55,633 nt of DNA from Actinomycetota bacterium. Its GTDB lineage: Bacteria > Actinomycetota > Acidimicrobiia > Acidimicrobiales > Ilumatobacteraceae. Location: NCBI GenBank assembly GCA_026393475.1, contig JAPLAA010000091.1, forward strand, positions 1-55,633, written 5' to 3'. Positions within the stretch are counted from its first letter, which is position 1. The number at the start of each line of letters is the position of its first letter. The translations under genes and the position numbers were made by a program. Positions 39,849 to 47,937 of this stretch are shown here, piece after piece. The notes beneath the pieces were generated by a model. That model had not been told where the DNA came from. It ran no database searches and saw nothing but the letters and a program-made list of their open reading frames with translations.

Positions 39849-40294
39849 ACCACACACGAATGAAGGCCGACCTCACCGTCGCCCGCGTCGGTCATCTCCA
39901 CATCGGTTTCAAGCTCGAAGCCGTGCAGGAGGTGCTGATGGGCACGTCGATCACGCCGGTGCCGTTGGCCGATCACGGCTGCGCCGGGTTGATCAACGTC
40001 CGTGGTGAGATCATGTCGGTCGTCGACCTCGCCACCCGCCTCGGCGTCGAGCCGCAGCCCGAGGACGGCAAGCCGTCGAGCCAGGTGATCGTGCGCACGT
40101 CGCGCGGTCTGGTGGCCGTCACGGTCGACCGGGTGAACGACGTGGTGCACGCACCCGCCGACGCCCACGAGGAGGTGCAGGCCCAGACCGGCGAGTACTT
40201 CAGCGGCGCCTATGCGCTCGCCGGCCGCCTCGTGCTGGTGCTCGACATCGACCGCCTCGTGTGGGGCGCGAAGAGCGACGCCGCCGCAGCCTGA
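39842..40294 (+). CDS. cheW: CheW-like coupling protein
   Basis: The 150-residue product is a single CheW domain: [50 protein letters not shown] and [15 protein letters not shown]. CheW links chemoreceptors to CheA in arrays. The start at 39842 overlaps the upstream receptor gene by 7 bp; an ATG at 39860 is an alternative. It ends the cheA-mcp-mcp-cheW operon. No response regulator, methyltransferase or methylesterase gene follows. Confidence 0.92.
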   Translation: MVNHTRMKADLTVARVGHLHIGFKLEAVQEVLMGTSITPVPLADHGCAGLINVRGEIMSVVDLATRLGVEPQPEDGKPSSQVIVRTSRGLVAVTVDRVNDVVHAPADAHEEVQAQTGEYFSGAYALAGRLVLVLDIDRLVWGAKSDAAAA

Positions 40295-40347
40295 CGGGTC
40301 CTACAACCCGCCGTCCGTCATGCTTTTCGGCTGGGCTGTTCGCACGC

Positions 40348-41190
40348 TCACAGCCCGCCGTCGATACCGATCCACTGGGCGTTCACGTAGCTCGCCCGGT
40401 CGCTCAGGAGGTAGCCGACCAGTTCGGCCACCTCCCAACCCGTGCCTTCCCGCCCGAGCGGCAGCTTCCCGGCTGTGCGGCTCGGGCGGTGGCGCGTCGC
40501 CTCCCGGCCGATCGAGGTGTCGATCAACCCGGGCGCCACGACGTTCACCCGGATCCGCTGCCGCTGCCCCTCGAACGCGGCGTGCCGCATCAGCCCACCG
40601 AGCGCCGCCTTCGACGAGTCGTAGCTCGGGATGCGGCTCCCGGATCGGGTGCCGGCCACCGAGGCGACCATCACGATCGAGCTGTCGGCGGCCAGGTGGG
40701 CGAGGCCGAGCTTGCAGGCCAGGAAGTGCGAGCGCACGTTCGCGGCGAAGGCACGGTCCCACTGATCGGCCGAGGTACCCGACAGCCACGCCGGTCCGCC
40801 GACACCCACGTTGACGACGATCCCGTCGAGCCCGCCGAGCGCCTCGACCGCATCGGCGAACACCGCTGTCATTGCCGCCTCGTCGCCGGCATCGGCCGCG
40901 AACGTGATCGCCTCGTGCCCCTCCGCGCGCACGAGCGCAGCGGTGCCCTCGGCGCGTTCACGCAGCAGGTCGGTGATCGCGACGTGCGCGCCGTTGCGCG
41001 CGGCGAGCACGCTGATCGCACGGCCGTTGCCGATCGGCGCGTCGTCGGGGAACCCACGGTCGTCCTGTCCCCCACCGATCACCAGGATCCGACGACCGGC
41101 GAGATCACCGGTTGCCGGGGCCGTCCCTTCGCGGGCGCGTGCGCCGATGCGCGTCCGTCCGCCTGATGATCCTGCCGACTCTGTCCCCAT
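40348..41190 (-). CDS. Short-chain dehydrogenase/reductase
   Basis: The 280-residue product is a classical-type SDR with catalytic Ser (MVASVAGTRSGSR), Tyr and Lys (PSYDSSKAALGGL, YxxxK) and IRVNVVAPGLIDTSIG. The nucleotide-binding loop is unusual: LVIGGGQDDRGFPDDAPIGN has about ten extra residues between the first glycines and the IGNGRAI segment. It ends YVNAQWIGIDGGL. The substrate is unknown. The start at 41190 leaves a disordered 30-residue Gly/Ala/Arg tail; a later start is possible. Confidence 0.88.
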   Translation of the reverse strand: MGTESAGSSGGRTRIGARAREGTAPATGDLAGRRILVIGGGQDDRGFPDDAPIGNGRAISVLAARNGAHVAITDLLRERAEGTAALVRAEGHEAITFAADAGDEAAMTAVFADAVEALGGLDGIVVNVGVGGPAWLSGTSADQWDRAFAANVRSHFLACKLGLAHLAADSSIVMVASVAGTRSGSRIPSYDSSKAALGGLMRHAAFEGQRQRIRVNVVAPGLIDTSIGREATRHRPSRTAGKLPLGREGTGWEVAELVGYLLSDRASYVNAQWIGIDGGL

Positions 41191-41218
41191 GGCCGCAGTC
41201 TCGCGCTGCGGCGACGGA

Positions 41219-42181
41219 TCAGCGGGCGAACGCCGCCCCGACGAGGTCGCGGCGACGGAGCACCGTGGCCGGTGCGTTCGATGCCTCGGTGCGCAGGCCT
41301 CGCTTGGCGAGGACACGGCGCTCGATCTGACCGAACACCAGGCTGTCGACGAGCACGCCGATCACGAAGATGACGACCATCGAGGCGATCAGCCCTTCGG
41401 CGTCGGAGAACTCACGGGCGAACTGCAGTCGCGCGCCGAGCGAGGTGGTGCCCGGGATGAGCACGAGCAGCTCGCCCGCCATCAGGCTGCGCCAGCTGAA
41501 GGCCCAGCCCTGCTTCAGGCCGGTGAGCACCGTGGGCATCGCTGCCGGGATCACCACGTCGCGGTAGAGCCCGAGGCCGCGGGCGCCGAGGGTGTGACCG
41601 ACCCGGCGCAGGATCGGCGGCACGCTGTCGACACCGGCGATGATGCCGTTCGCGATCGACGGCGCGGCGCCGAGCACGACGACGAACAGGATCGCCTCCT
41701 CGCTGATCTTGAACAGCAGGATCGCCAGCGGGAACCAGGCGATCGACGGCATGGTCTGCAGGCCGGTGATCATCGAGCCGACGGCGACGCGCAGCACCTT
41801 GGAGCGGGTGACGGCGATGCCGATCACGCCACCGATCACGAGCGACAGGGCGAACCCGGTGAGGGCCCGGCGCATCGTGTGGCCGACAGCTCGCCACAGC
41901 TCTGCGGTGAACAGGTCGTCCCACAGCACGCTGCCCACGTCGGCCGGCGACGGGAGGACGAAGCGGGGCTTCCACTCGCGCCACACGATGAACTGCCAGA
42001 TGGCGAGCACGAGCCCGATTGCGAACAGCTTGGGCCAGAGCGCCGACCAGACCCGCAGGCCGAGCGGTCGGCGAGCGGCCTCGTGCAGGTCGAGGTGGTC
42101 GAGCCCGGCGAGCTCCTGATCGAGCTCGTCGTGGCCGCCGTGTCCACCGGAGCGGACATCCCGGACGGTGTCAGCCGGCAT
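41219..42181 (-). CDS. ABC transporter permease, sulfonate/taurine/nitrate type (SsuC/TauC-like)
   Basis: The 320-residue product has six membrane segments (first near 52-68, LWPKLFAIGLVLAIWQFIVW) and the BPD_transp_1 core with the ATPase-contacting EAA-like loop DSVPPILRRVGHTLGARGLGLYRDVVIPAAMPTVLTGL. Organisation and sequence match permeases for aliphatic sulfonates, taurine or nitrate. It is the last gene of the three-gene transporter operon; its ATG at 42181 overlaps the ATPase gene by 11 bp. Confidence 0.9.
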   Translation of the reverse strand: MPADTVRDVRSGGHGGHDELDQELAGLDHLDLHEAARRPLGLRVWSALWPKLFAIGLVLAIWQFIVWREWKPRFVLPSPADVGSVLWDDLFTAELWRAVGHTMRRALTGFALSLVIGGVIGIAVTRSKVLRVAVGSMITGLQTMPSIAWFPLAILLFKISEEAILFVVVLGAAPSIANGIIAGVDSVPPILRRVGHTLGARGLGLYRDVVIPAAMPTVLTGLKQGWAFSWRSLMAGELLVLIPGTTSLGARLQFAREFSDAEGLIASMVVIFVIGVLVDSLVFGQIERRVLAKRGLRTEASNAPATVLRRRDLVGAAFAR

Positions 42182-43004
42182 GGCGACGCACCTCCTCGCG
42201 CAGGCGCACCGTGACGTCGGCAGCGATCGACGACACCTCGGGCGACTCGATGCGACGGGGACGTTCCACCGGCACACCGAACTCGGCGGCCACGCGACCC
42301 GGGCGGCTCGAGAGCAGCACGATGCGGTCGCCGAGGCGGGCGGCCTCGCGCACGTTGTGGGTGACGAAGATCGTGGTGAGCTGCTGCTCGGCGGCCACCC
42401 GCTCGACCTCGTCGTGGAGCACGTCGCGGGTGATGGCGTCGAGCGCACCGAAGGGCTCGTCCATGAGCAGCACGTCGGCGCCCTGGCCGAGCGCACGGGC
42501 GAGTGCGACGCGCTGGCGCATGCCGCCCGACAGCTCGTGGGGGCGCTTGTCGGCGAAGTCCTGGAGCCGCACGAGCGACAGCAGCTCGAGCGCCTGCGCA
42601 CGCCGCTCGGCACGGGGCACCTTGCGGAACTTGAGCGCCAGCTCGACGTTCTGCGCCGCGGTGCGCCATGGCAGCAGCGCCGCCTCCTGGAACATCAACG
42701 CCACGCGACCCTGCACGTCGACGGTGCCCGCCGACGGGGCGTCGAGCCCGGCCACGAGGTTCAACAGCGTCGACTTGCCGCAGCCCGATGCGCCGACGAT
42801 GCAGAGGAACTCGCCGCGCTCGACGTCGAGCGACACACGGTCGAGCGCGAGCACGGCCGAGGGCCCGCTGCCGAACCGCTTCGAGACATCCGCGATGCGG
42901 ACGGCCGGCGCAGACGCGGCAACGCCGCGACCGTGATCGGTCGCGGCGTCACCGGCAGCAGCCGGCTCCAGCGGTGGGTCGAGATGTGGGTCGAGGATGG
43001 TCAC
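42171..43004 (-). CDS. ABC transporter ATPase, sulfonate/taurine/nitrate type (SsuB/TauB-like)
   Basis: The 277-residue product has Walker A GASGCGKST, Q-loop FQEAALLPWRT, signature LSGGMRQRVALARAL, Walker B VLLMDEPFGALD and switch His in FVTHNVREA. The first 38 residues are a low-complexity extension. The GTG start at 43004 overlaps the stop of the substrate-binding protein gene (GTGA), indicating translational coupling. Confidence 0.95.
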   Translation of the reverse strand: MTILDPHLDPPLEPAAAGDAATDHGRGVAASAPAVRIADVSKRFGSGPSAVLALDRVSLDVERGEFLCIVGASGCGKSTLLNLVAGLDAPSAGTVDVQGRVALMFQEAALLPWRTAAQNVELALKFRKVPRAERRAQALELLSLVRLQDFADKRPHELSGGMRQRVALARALGQGADVLLMDEPFGALDAITRDVLHDEVERVAAEQQLTTIFVTHNVREAARLGDRIVLLSSRPGRVAAEFGVPVERPRRIESPEVSSIAADVTVRLREEVRRHAG

Positions 43005-44188
43005 AATCCCTCCAGTTCTGGGTCGCCACGTTCGACGAGGAGTTCGTTGAGCAGCGAGAGGTCGTAGATGCCGGCGAGCTCCACCGGATCGAGCAGGCCG
43101 ACGGCGATCGCGTCGTCGGCGGAACCCTGCAGCGAGGCGGCGATCGGGTCGGCGGTGAAGGTGAGGTTGCCGAAGCTGGCCTCGATCACGGCAGCGTCCG
43201 GCGCCTGGTCGGTGATCGCCTCGATCTGGGTGATCACGGCGGCCTGGGCGGCGGCGGGATCGGCGGCGATCGCGTCGAGCGACGCGAGCAGGCCGGCGAG
43301 GAACGCCTGCACGATGTCGGGGTGCTCTTCGAGGTACGCGGTGCGGACGATCACGTGGGTCGTGACGTACTCGCCGTCGGTGTCGGGCCACAGGTCGCGC
43401 TCATCGACGAGGACGGTGCCCCCACCTTCCAGGATCAGTCGGGTCGCCCATGGCTCGGGCACCCAGGCGCCGTCGATCGCACCGCCGATGAAGGCCTCGA
43501 GCGTCGTGGCGTTCGACTGCGGGAGGATCGACACGTCGCCGCCACCGTCTGGCGTGGTCTCGAGACCGTTCTCCTTGAGCCACGCGCGCAGGGCGACGTC
43601 CTGGGTGTTGCCCAGCGAGGGCGTGGCGATCGTGCGCCCCTCCAGCTGCTCGACCGAGGTGATCTCGGGCTTCACCACGAGGTAGGCGCCACCGGACGTG
43701 CTGCCGGAGACGATGCGGATGGCGGTGCCATCGCTCTGGGCGAAGGCGTTGATCGCGGGGTTCGGCCCGATGAAGCTGATGTCGATCGCCTCGGCGAACA
43801 GTGCCTCGGTTGCCTCCGTGCCGGCGTTGAAGGTGAACGTGTTCAGTTCGACGCCGTCGCCGAGCGCCTCGGCGAACAGGCCTTCCTCCACACCGACCAG
43901 GGCGGGCGCATGGGTGACGTTGGGGAAGAAGCCGAGGTTGAGCGTGCCCTCGAGCGGTTCGGCGGCGGCCGTCGTGGCGGGGGCCTCGGTGGCGCCCGGC
44001 GCTTCGGTCGCCTCGGGCGAGCCCGTGGCGGCGGGTGCCTCGGTGGCAGCCGGCGCGGCAGCGGTCGTGGCAGCCGCGTCGGACGATTCGTCACCGTCGT
44101 CGCCGCACGCGGCGGCGACGAGCGAGAGGACGGCGGCAGCGATCACGACGGTGCGGCGGCGGCGGGAGGCGGGGGTTCGGGTGGTCAT
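43001..44188 (-). CDS. ABC transporter substrate-binding lipoprotein (SsuA/TauA/NrtA-like)
   Basis: The 395-residue product has a lipoprotein signal (RRRRTVVIAAAVLSLVAAACG, lipobox VAAAC), an Ala/Thr/Glu/Pro tether (about 32-78) and the binding domain starting LNLGFFPNVTHAPALVGVEEGLF. Typical family segments are FIGPNPAINAF, GRTIATPSLGNTQDVALRAWL and GAIDGAWVPEPWA. Such proteins bind alkanesulfonates, taurine or related anions outside the membrane. GAGGA precedes the ATG. It is the first gene of the operon and has its own promoter. Confidence 0.92.
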   Translation of the reverse strand: MTTRTPASRRRRTVVIAAAVLSLVAAACGDDGDESSDAAATTAAAPAATEAPAATGSPEATEAPGATEAPATTAAAEPLEGTLNLGFFPNVTHAPALVGVEEGLFAEALGDGVELNTFTFNAGTEATEALFAEAIDISFIGPNPAINAFAQSDGTAIRIVSGSTSGGAYLVVKPEITSVEQLEGRTIATPSLGNTQDVALRAWLKENGLETTPDGGGDVSILPQSNATTLEAFIGGAIDGAWVPEPWATRLILEGGGTVLVDERDLWPDTDGEYVTTHVIVRTAYLEEHPDIVQAFLAGLLASLDAIAADPAAAQAAVITQIEAITDQAPDAAVIEASFGNLTFTADPIAASLQGSADDAIAVGLLDPVELAGIYDLSLLNELLVERGDPELEGL

Positions 44189-44226
44189 CGGGTTCCTCTT
44201 CGGTATTCCTGACTGTAGCGATCATG

Positions 44227-44254
44227 TTTATCGGCTTACAAGGAAACCCGTCAA
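44227..44254 (-). promoter_or_regulatory. Promoter of the ABC transporter operon (TTGACG-16-GATAAA)
   Basis: On the minus strand TTGACG (44254-44249) and GATAAA (44232-44227) are separated by 16 bp in a locally AT-rich stretch, with a leader of about 30 nt including GAGGA. Unlike many genes here it has a conventional leader. Confidence 0.6.
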
Positions 44255-44313
44255 GGCAATTCCGACTGTTTTGATCATCTTTTGCCCGACTGGGGGCGTC
44301 GGCCTGGTGATCC

Positions 44314-45105
44314 TCAGGAGGCGACGGTGTCGAGCGGGCCCACCGGGCCGCGCCGTACGAACCACTCGTAGCCGTACACGGCCGCGAACGTCTCGTCGTC
44401 CATCGAGCGGAACGCTCCCCCGCGTGGGATCTGCGACACGTGGGTCTCGATCGCCGCACGCTTGCGGGCGAGCACCGGACCGACGTCGACCGTCGTGCTC
44501 ACCATCACCGTCGGTACGCCGAGCGGCGCACGGTTGAGCGCCACCAGGGCATCGGCACCGACCAGCCACTCGACGGCGTGGCCGACGAGATGGGTCTCCA
44601 CGAAGTGCAGGTACTCGCGGTCGACGGTCGCCTCGTACACCACGTCGACGCCCGCCATCTCTGCCGCGGCGACACCGGCACGGTGCACCACGAGGTGGTC
44701 AGGGTGCGCATAGATCCCGCCCTCGTCGTACACCACCAACGCCGTCGCTCTCTCGCTCACCAGGAGTTCGGCGAGCCGCCGGGCCACGTCGTCGAGCGGT
44801 GCGGTGTGCAGGGCGGCTGTGCCGTCGCCCGCAACGGCATCGACCGCACCCGCGTCGGCGAACCCGAGCAGATGCAGGGCGTCGACGCCGAGGAGTGCAC
44901 AGGCGGCGGCGGCCTCCGCGCCACGTACCGCGGCGACGGTCGTGGGGTCGTCCGCCGGTGACACGGGCTCCACCCCCGTGGCGATCACCACGACGGTGCG
45001 CACCCCTCGGTCGGCGAGCAGGGCGATGGTGCCGCCGGTGAAGATCGATTCGTCGTCGGGGTGCGCGTGGAAGAACACGACGCAGGGCGCTGCGTCGGGG
45101 CTCAC
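44314..45105 (-). CDS. PIG-L/LmbE-family deacetylase
   Basis: The 263-residue product has the zinc motif AHPDDES near the N-terminus and the second histidine motif IYAHPDHLVVHRAG, as in GlcNAc-type deacetylases such as MshB and Mca of mycothiol metabolism. The substrate cannot be assigned. The GTG start at 45105 overlaps the rrf2 stop (GTGA), giving the N-terminus VSPDAAPCVVFFHAHPDDES; an in-frame GTG eight codons earlier is less likely. Coupling to an Rrf2 regulator and a place among sulfur genes would fit a thiol-related role, but this is inference. Confidence 0.88.
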   Translation of the reverse strand: MSPDAAPCVVFFHAHPDDESIFTGGTIALLADRGVRTVVVIATGVEPVSPADDPTTVAAVRGAEAAAACALLGVDALHLLGFADAGAVDAVAGDGTAALHTAPLDDVARRLAELLVSERATALVVYDEGGIYAHPDHLVVHRAGVAAAEMAGVDVVYEATVDREYLHFVETHLVGHAVEWLVGADALVALNRAPLGVPTVMVSTTVDVGPVLARKRAAIETHVSQIPRGGAFRSMDDETFAAVYGYEWFVRRGPVGPLDTVAS

Positions 45106-45581
45106 AGGTCGCGGCGGCGGTCGTCCCACGAGTCGGGCTTCTCCGCCATCGCCTTGATCCGCTTGGGGAGCGTCCCTGCGGCGAGGTCGGCCAAGGTGAC
45201 GTGTTCGAGCACCGAGCGCAACGACGCACGGACCGCGACCCAGAGCGAGACGAACGGCTCGCGCTCGCCGGCTTCGGCCAACTCGTGCGGCCGCACGCCG
45301 CGCACCGATGCGAGTGGGCCGTCGACGGCGCGGATGACGTCGGCGACGGTGATCTCCTTGGCCGGCCTGGCGAGCAGCCAGCCGCCATCACCGCCGCGCT
45401 GGCTGCGCAGGAGACCGCCGTTGCGCAACAGGCGGAGGATGTCGTCGAGGAAGCCGGGCGGCAGGCCGTCGCGTTCGGCGAGCGCGGCGCTGCTGATCGG
45501 CCGGCCCGGCGTCTCGACCGCGACCTCGGCCAGCACGGTCATGACCCGCACCCCGTAGTCGACCTTGTGCGAGATCCTCAC
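45102..45581 (-). CDS. Rrf2-family transcriptional regulator lacking cysteines
   Basis: The 159-residue product begins VRISHKVDYGVRVMTVLAEVA and has the Rrf2 winged helix (SSAALAERDGLPPGFLDDILRLLRNGGLLRSQRGGDGGWLLARP). It contains no cysteine, so it cannot ligate an Fe-S cluster as IscR and NsrR do; CymR-like, protein- or metabolite-sensing control is more likely. TACGGT lies 8 nt before the GTG at 45581. In many bacteria CymR-type Rrf2 proteins control cysteine and sulfur uptake genes, which fits the flanking sulfonate transporter and sulfhydrylase. Confidence 0.88.
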   Translation of the reverse strand: MRISHKVDYGVRVMTVLAEVAVETPGRPISSAALAERDGLPPGFLDDILRLLRNGGLLRSQRGGDGGWLLARPAKEITVADVIRAVDGPLASVRGVRPHELAEAGEREPFVSLWVAVRASLRSVLEHVTLADLAAGTLPKRIKAMAEKPDSWDDRRRDL

Positions 45582-45589
45582 GGGCGCCG

Positions 45590-45595
45590 ACCGTA
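45590..45595 (-). promoter_or_regulatory. Putative -10 (TACGGT) of rrf2
   Basis: TACGGT on the minus strand ends 8 nt before the GTG at 45581. Confidence 0.5.
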
Positions 45596-45645
45596 GCAAG
45601 ACGGTGCCTGGGCGCCGCGTCCGGTGGACACGCGGGGCGCGGTCG

Positions 45646-46158
45646 TCACGCGAGACTCGGGCGGCGCCGCGAGCTGATGACGCCGGTGTCGAAGCCGGCG
45701 AGGTGGAGCCCACCGGCGAAGCGGGCGTGCTCGATCTTCAGACAGCGGTCCATCACGGCATCGAGACCCGCTGCTGCGCAGATGCGGCCCGCGTCGTCGG
45801 AGCGGAGTCCGAGCTGCGCCCAGAACGTGCGCGCGCCACCGAGCGCGACGACCTCCTCGGCGACCGCGGGCAGATCCTCCGACCGACGGAACACGTCGAC
45901 CAGATCGGGCACGCCGGGCAGCTCGGCGAGCGAGCGGTACACGGGCCGACCGAGGATCTCGCCACCCTTGGGGTTCACGAACCACACGTGCTCGAACGAG
46001 CAGCTCGACGACAGCAGGTACGTGCCGACGAAGTAGCTGGCCCGGCTCGGGTCGGCCGACATGCCGACGATCGCGATGCTGCGCGTGCGCCGGAGGATGG
46101 CGAGGCGCTGCTGCGCCGACGGGTCGGCAGGCACCGCCTGATCCGGCTCCACGTTCAC
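45646..46158 (-). CDS. CoA-binding domain protein (YccU-like)
   Basis: The 170-residue product is a Rossmann-like CoA-binding domain: RSIAIVGMSADPSRASYFVGTYLL, HVWFVNPKGGEILGRPVYRSLAELP, DLVDVFRRSEDLPAVAEEVV and FWAQLGLRSDDAGRICAAAGLDAVMDRCLKIEHAR. The C-terminal motif with Cys is typical of the YccU family, whose role is not firmly known. Its GTG start overlaps the metY stop (GTGA), so the two are translationally coupled. Confidence 0.9.
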   Translation of the reverse strand: MNVEPDQAVPADPSAQQRLAILRRTRSIAIVGMSADPSRASYFVGTYLLSSSCSFEHVWFVNPKGGEILGRPVYRSLAELPGVPDLVDVFRRSEDLPAVAEEVVALGGARTFWAQLGLRSDDAGRICAAAGLDAVMDRCLKIEHARFAGGLHLAGFDTGVISSRRRPSLA

Positions 46159-47459
46159 CCCTCCCCCACTTCCCGGGTTGCCACGGCCAACGCCTGATCG
46201 ATGTCCCACAGGATGTCGTCGGGGTCCTCGAGGCCGACCGACACCCGCACCAGATCGGGCGGCACACCGGCGGCGGCGAGCGCGTCGTCCGACAACTGGC
46301 GGTGGGTGGTGCTGGCGGGGTGGATGACCAGCGTGCGGACGTCGCCGATGTTGGCGAGGTGGCTGCACAGCTGCACGGCCTCGATGAACCGCTGCGCCGC
46401 GGCACGGCCGCCGCGCACGCCGAACGAGAGCACCGCGCCCGGCCCGAGCGGCAGGTACTTCGCTGCCCGATCGTGGTCGGGGTGATCGGCGAGACCCGCC
46501 CACGACACCCACGACACCGACGGGTGGGAGCGAAGGTGTTCGGCCACGATGCGCGTGTTGGCGAGGTGTGCATCCATCCGCTGCGGGAGCGTCTCGATGC
46601 CCTGGAGGAGCAGGAACGCGTTGAACGGCGACAGCGCGGGCCCGACGTCGCGCAGTTGCTCGGCACGCAGGCGCGTGCAGAACGCGTACTCACCGAAGTT
46701 GCCCCACCAGGTGAGCCCGCCATACGAGGCGACCGGCTCGGTCATCACGGGGAACCGCCCGTTGCCCCAGTCGAACCGCCCCGACTCGGCGACCACACCG
46801 CCGAGCGACGTGCCGTGTCCGCCCAGGAACTTGGTGGCCGAGTGCACGACGATGTCGGCACCGTGCTCGATCGGCCGGCACAGGTAGGGCGTGGCGACCG
46901 TGGCGTCGACGACCAACGGGACGTCGTGCGCATGAGCGACGTCGGCGAGGCCCACGAGGTCGGCGACCGCACCCGACGGGTTGGCGACCACCTCGGCGTA
47001 CACGAGTTTGGTCTCGGGACGGATCGCCGCGGCGTAGGCGTCGGCGTCGCCCGACGGCACGAACGTGGTGTCGACCCCGAAGCGGGCGAGCGTGCCCTCG
47101 AGCAACGTCCGCGTGCCGCCGTACAGCTGTGCCGACGAGACGATGTGATCGCCGCTGCCGCACAGGGCTGCGATCGCGAGGAACTCCGCCGACTGGCCGC
47201 TCGACGTGGCGACCGCGCCGATCGCGCCCTCGAGGCTGGCGATGCGCTCCTCGAACGCGGCGACCGTCGGGTTGGAGATGCGGCTGTAGATGGTGCCGTA
47301 CTTCTGCAGGGCGAACAGGTCGGCCGCGTCGGCGGTGTCCTCGAACACGAAGCTCGTGGTCTGGAACACGGGCACGGCCCGGGCGCCGGTGCCGGCATCC
47401 GGCGCTGCACCGGCGTGGATCGCACGCGTTCGGAACCCCCATCGACGATCGTCGGCCAT
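46155..47459 (-). CDS. metY: O-acetylhomoserine aminocarboxypropyltransferase/sulfhydrylase
   Basis: The 434-residue Cys/Met-metabolism PLP enzyme begins MADDRRWGFRTRAIHAG. It has VPVFQTTSFVFEDTADAADLFALQ, the YSRISNPTVAAFEERIASLEG segment, the PLP lysine K210 in VVHSATKFLGGHGTSLGG, and HPASTTHRQLSDDAL. The length and the LGPGAVLSFGVRGG region match O-acetylhomoserine sulfhydrylases, which make homocysteine from O-acetylhomoserine and sulfide. TACGGT lies 7 nt before the ATG. It is co-transcribed with the CoA-binding gene. Confidence 0.93.
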   Translation of the reverse strand: MADDRRWGFRTRAIHAGAAPDAGTGARAVPVFQTTSFVFEDTADAADLFALQKYGTIYSRISNPTVAAFEERIASLEGAIGAVATSSGQSAEFLAIAALCGSGDHIVSSAQLYGGTRTLLEGTLARFGVDTTFVPSGDADAYAAAIRPETKLVYAEVVANPSGAVADLVGLADVAHAHDVPLVVDATVATPYLCRPIEHGADIVVHSATKFLGGHGTSLGGVVAESGRFDWGNGRFPVMTEPVASYGGLTWWGNFGEYAFCTRLRAEQLRDVGPALSPFNAFLLLQGIETLPQRMDAHLANTRIVAEHLRSHPSVSWVSWAGLADHPDHDRAAKYLPLGPGAVLSFGVRGGRAAAQRFIEAVQLCSHLANIGDVRTLVIHPASTTHRQLSDDALAAAGVPPDLVRVSVGLEDPDDILWDIDQALAVATREVGEG

Positions 47460-47466
47460 GACCCGC

Positions 47467-47476
47467 ACCGTATCCT
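47467..47476. promoter_or_regulatory. Overlapping divergent -10 elements (TACGGT minus, TATCCT plus)
   Basis: TACGGT (47472-47467, minus strand) serves metY at 7 nt from its ATG. TATCCT (47471-47476, plus strand) may serve the oxidase-like gene at 47508. The hexamers share two bases, so only one promoter can be occupied at a time. Confidence 0.45.
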
Positions 47477-47507
47477 GGCGGCGTCCCCCATCCCAGGAGC
47501 ACCACAC

Positions 47508-47909
47508 ATGGCCACCACCTCGTCGATCGCGAACGAGAAGTACGTCTCGCTCAGCACCCGCAAGAAGAACGGCGATCTCGTGGCCACGCCCGTGTGGATC
47601 GCCCCGCTCGCCGACGGCGCCCTGGGCTTCACGACCGATCTCACCAGCGCGAAGGTGAAGCGGATCCGGAACTTCGCCGACGTCACCCTGCAACCGTGCA
47701 ACGCGCGCGGCGCGGTGAAGGAGGGGACGGTGGCCGTCGCGGCGACCGCGACGGTGTTGACGGGTGCCGACATCGCTCCCGTGGAGGCGGCGATCAAGGC
47801 CAAGTACCGAGTGATGGTTTCGTTGATCGGTGTCGGCTACGCGATCGGCCGGATCGTCAGCCGGAAGCCGAAGAGCCCACCTGCCGCGATCCGCCTCGAC
47901 CTCGCCTGA
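47508..47909 (+). CDS. PPOX-class (F420-dependent type) split-barrel protein
   Basis: The 133-residue product is a split beta-barrel protein of the pyridoxamine-phosphate-oxidase-like group: ANEKYVSLSTRKKNGDLVATPVWIAPL, GALGFTTDLTSAKVKRIRNFADVTLQPCNARG and IRLDLA at the end. In actinobacteria such short forms commonly use F420. The substrate is unknown. AGGAG lies 7 nt before the ATG. Confidence 0.85.
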   Translation: MATTSSIANEKYVSLSTRKKNGDLVATPVWIAPLADGALGFTTDLTSAKVKRIRNFADVTLQPCNARGAVKEGTVAVAATATVLTGADIAPVEAAIKAKYRVMVSLIGVGYAIGRIVSRKPKSPPAAIRLDLA

Positions 47910-47937
47910 CCCGACCCGCGTCGGGCGAACGCGCCGG

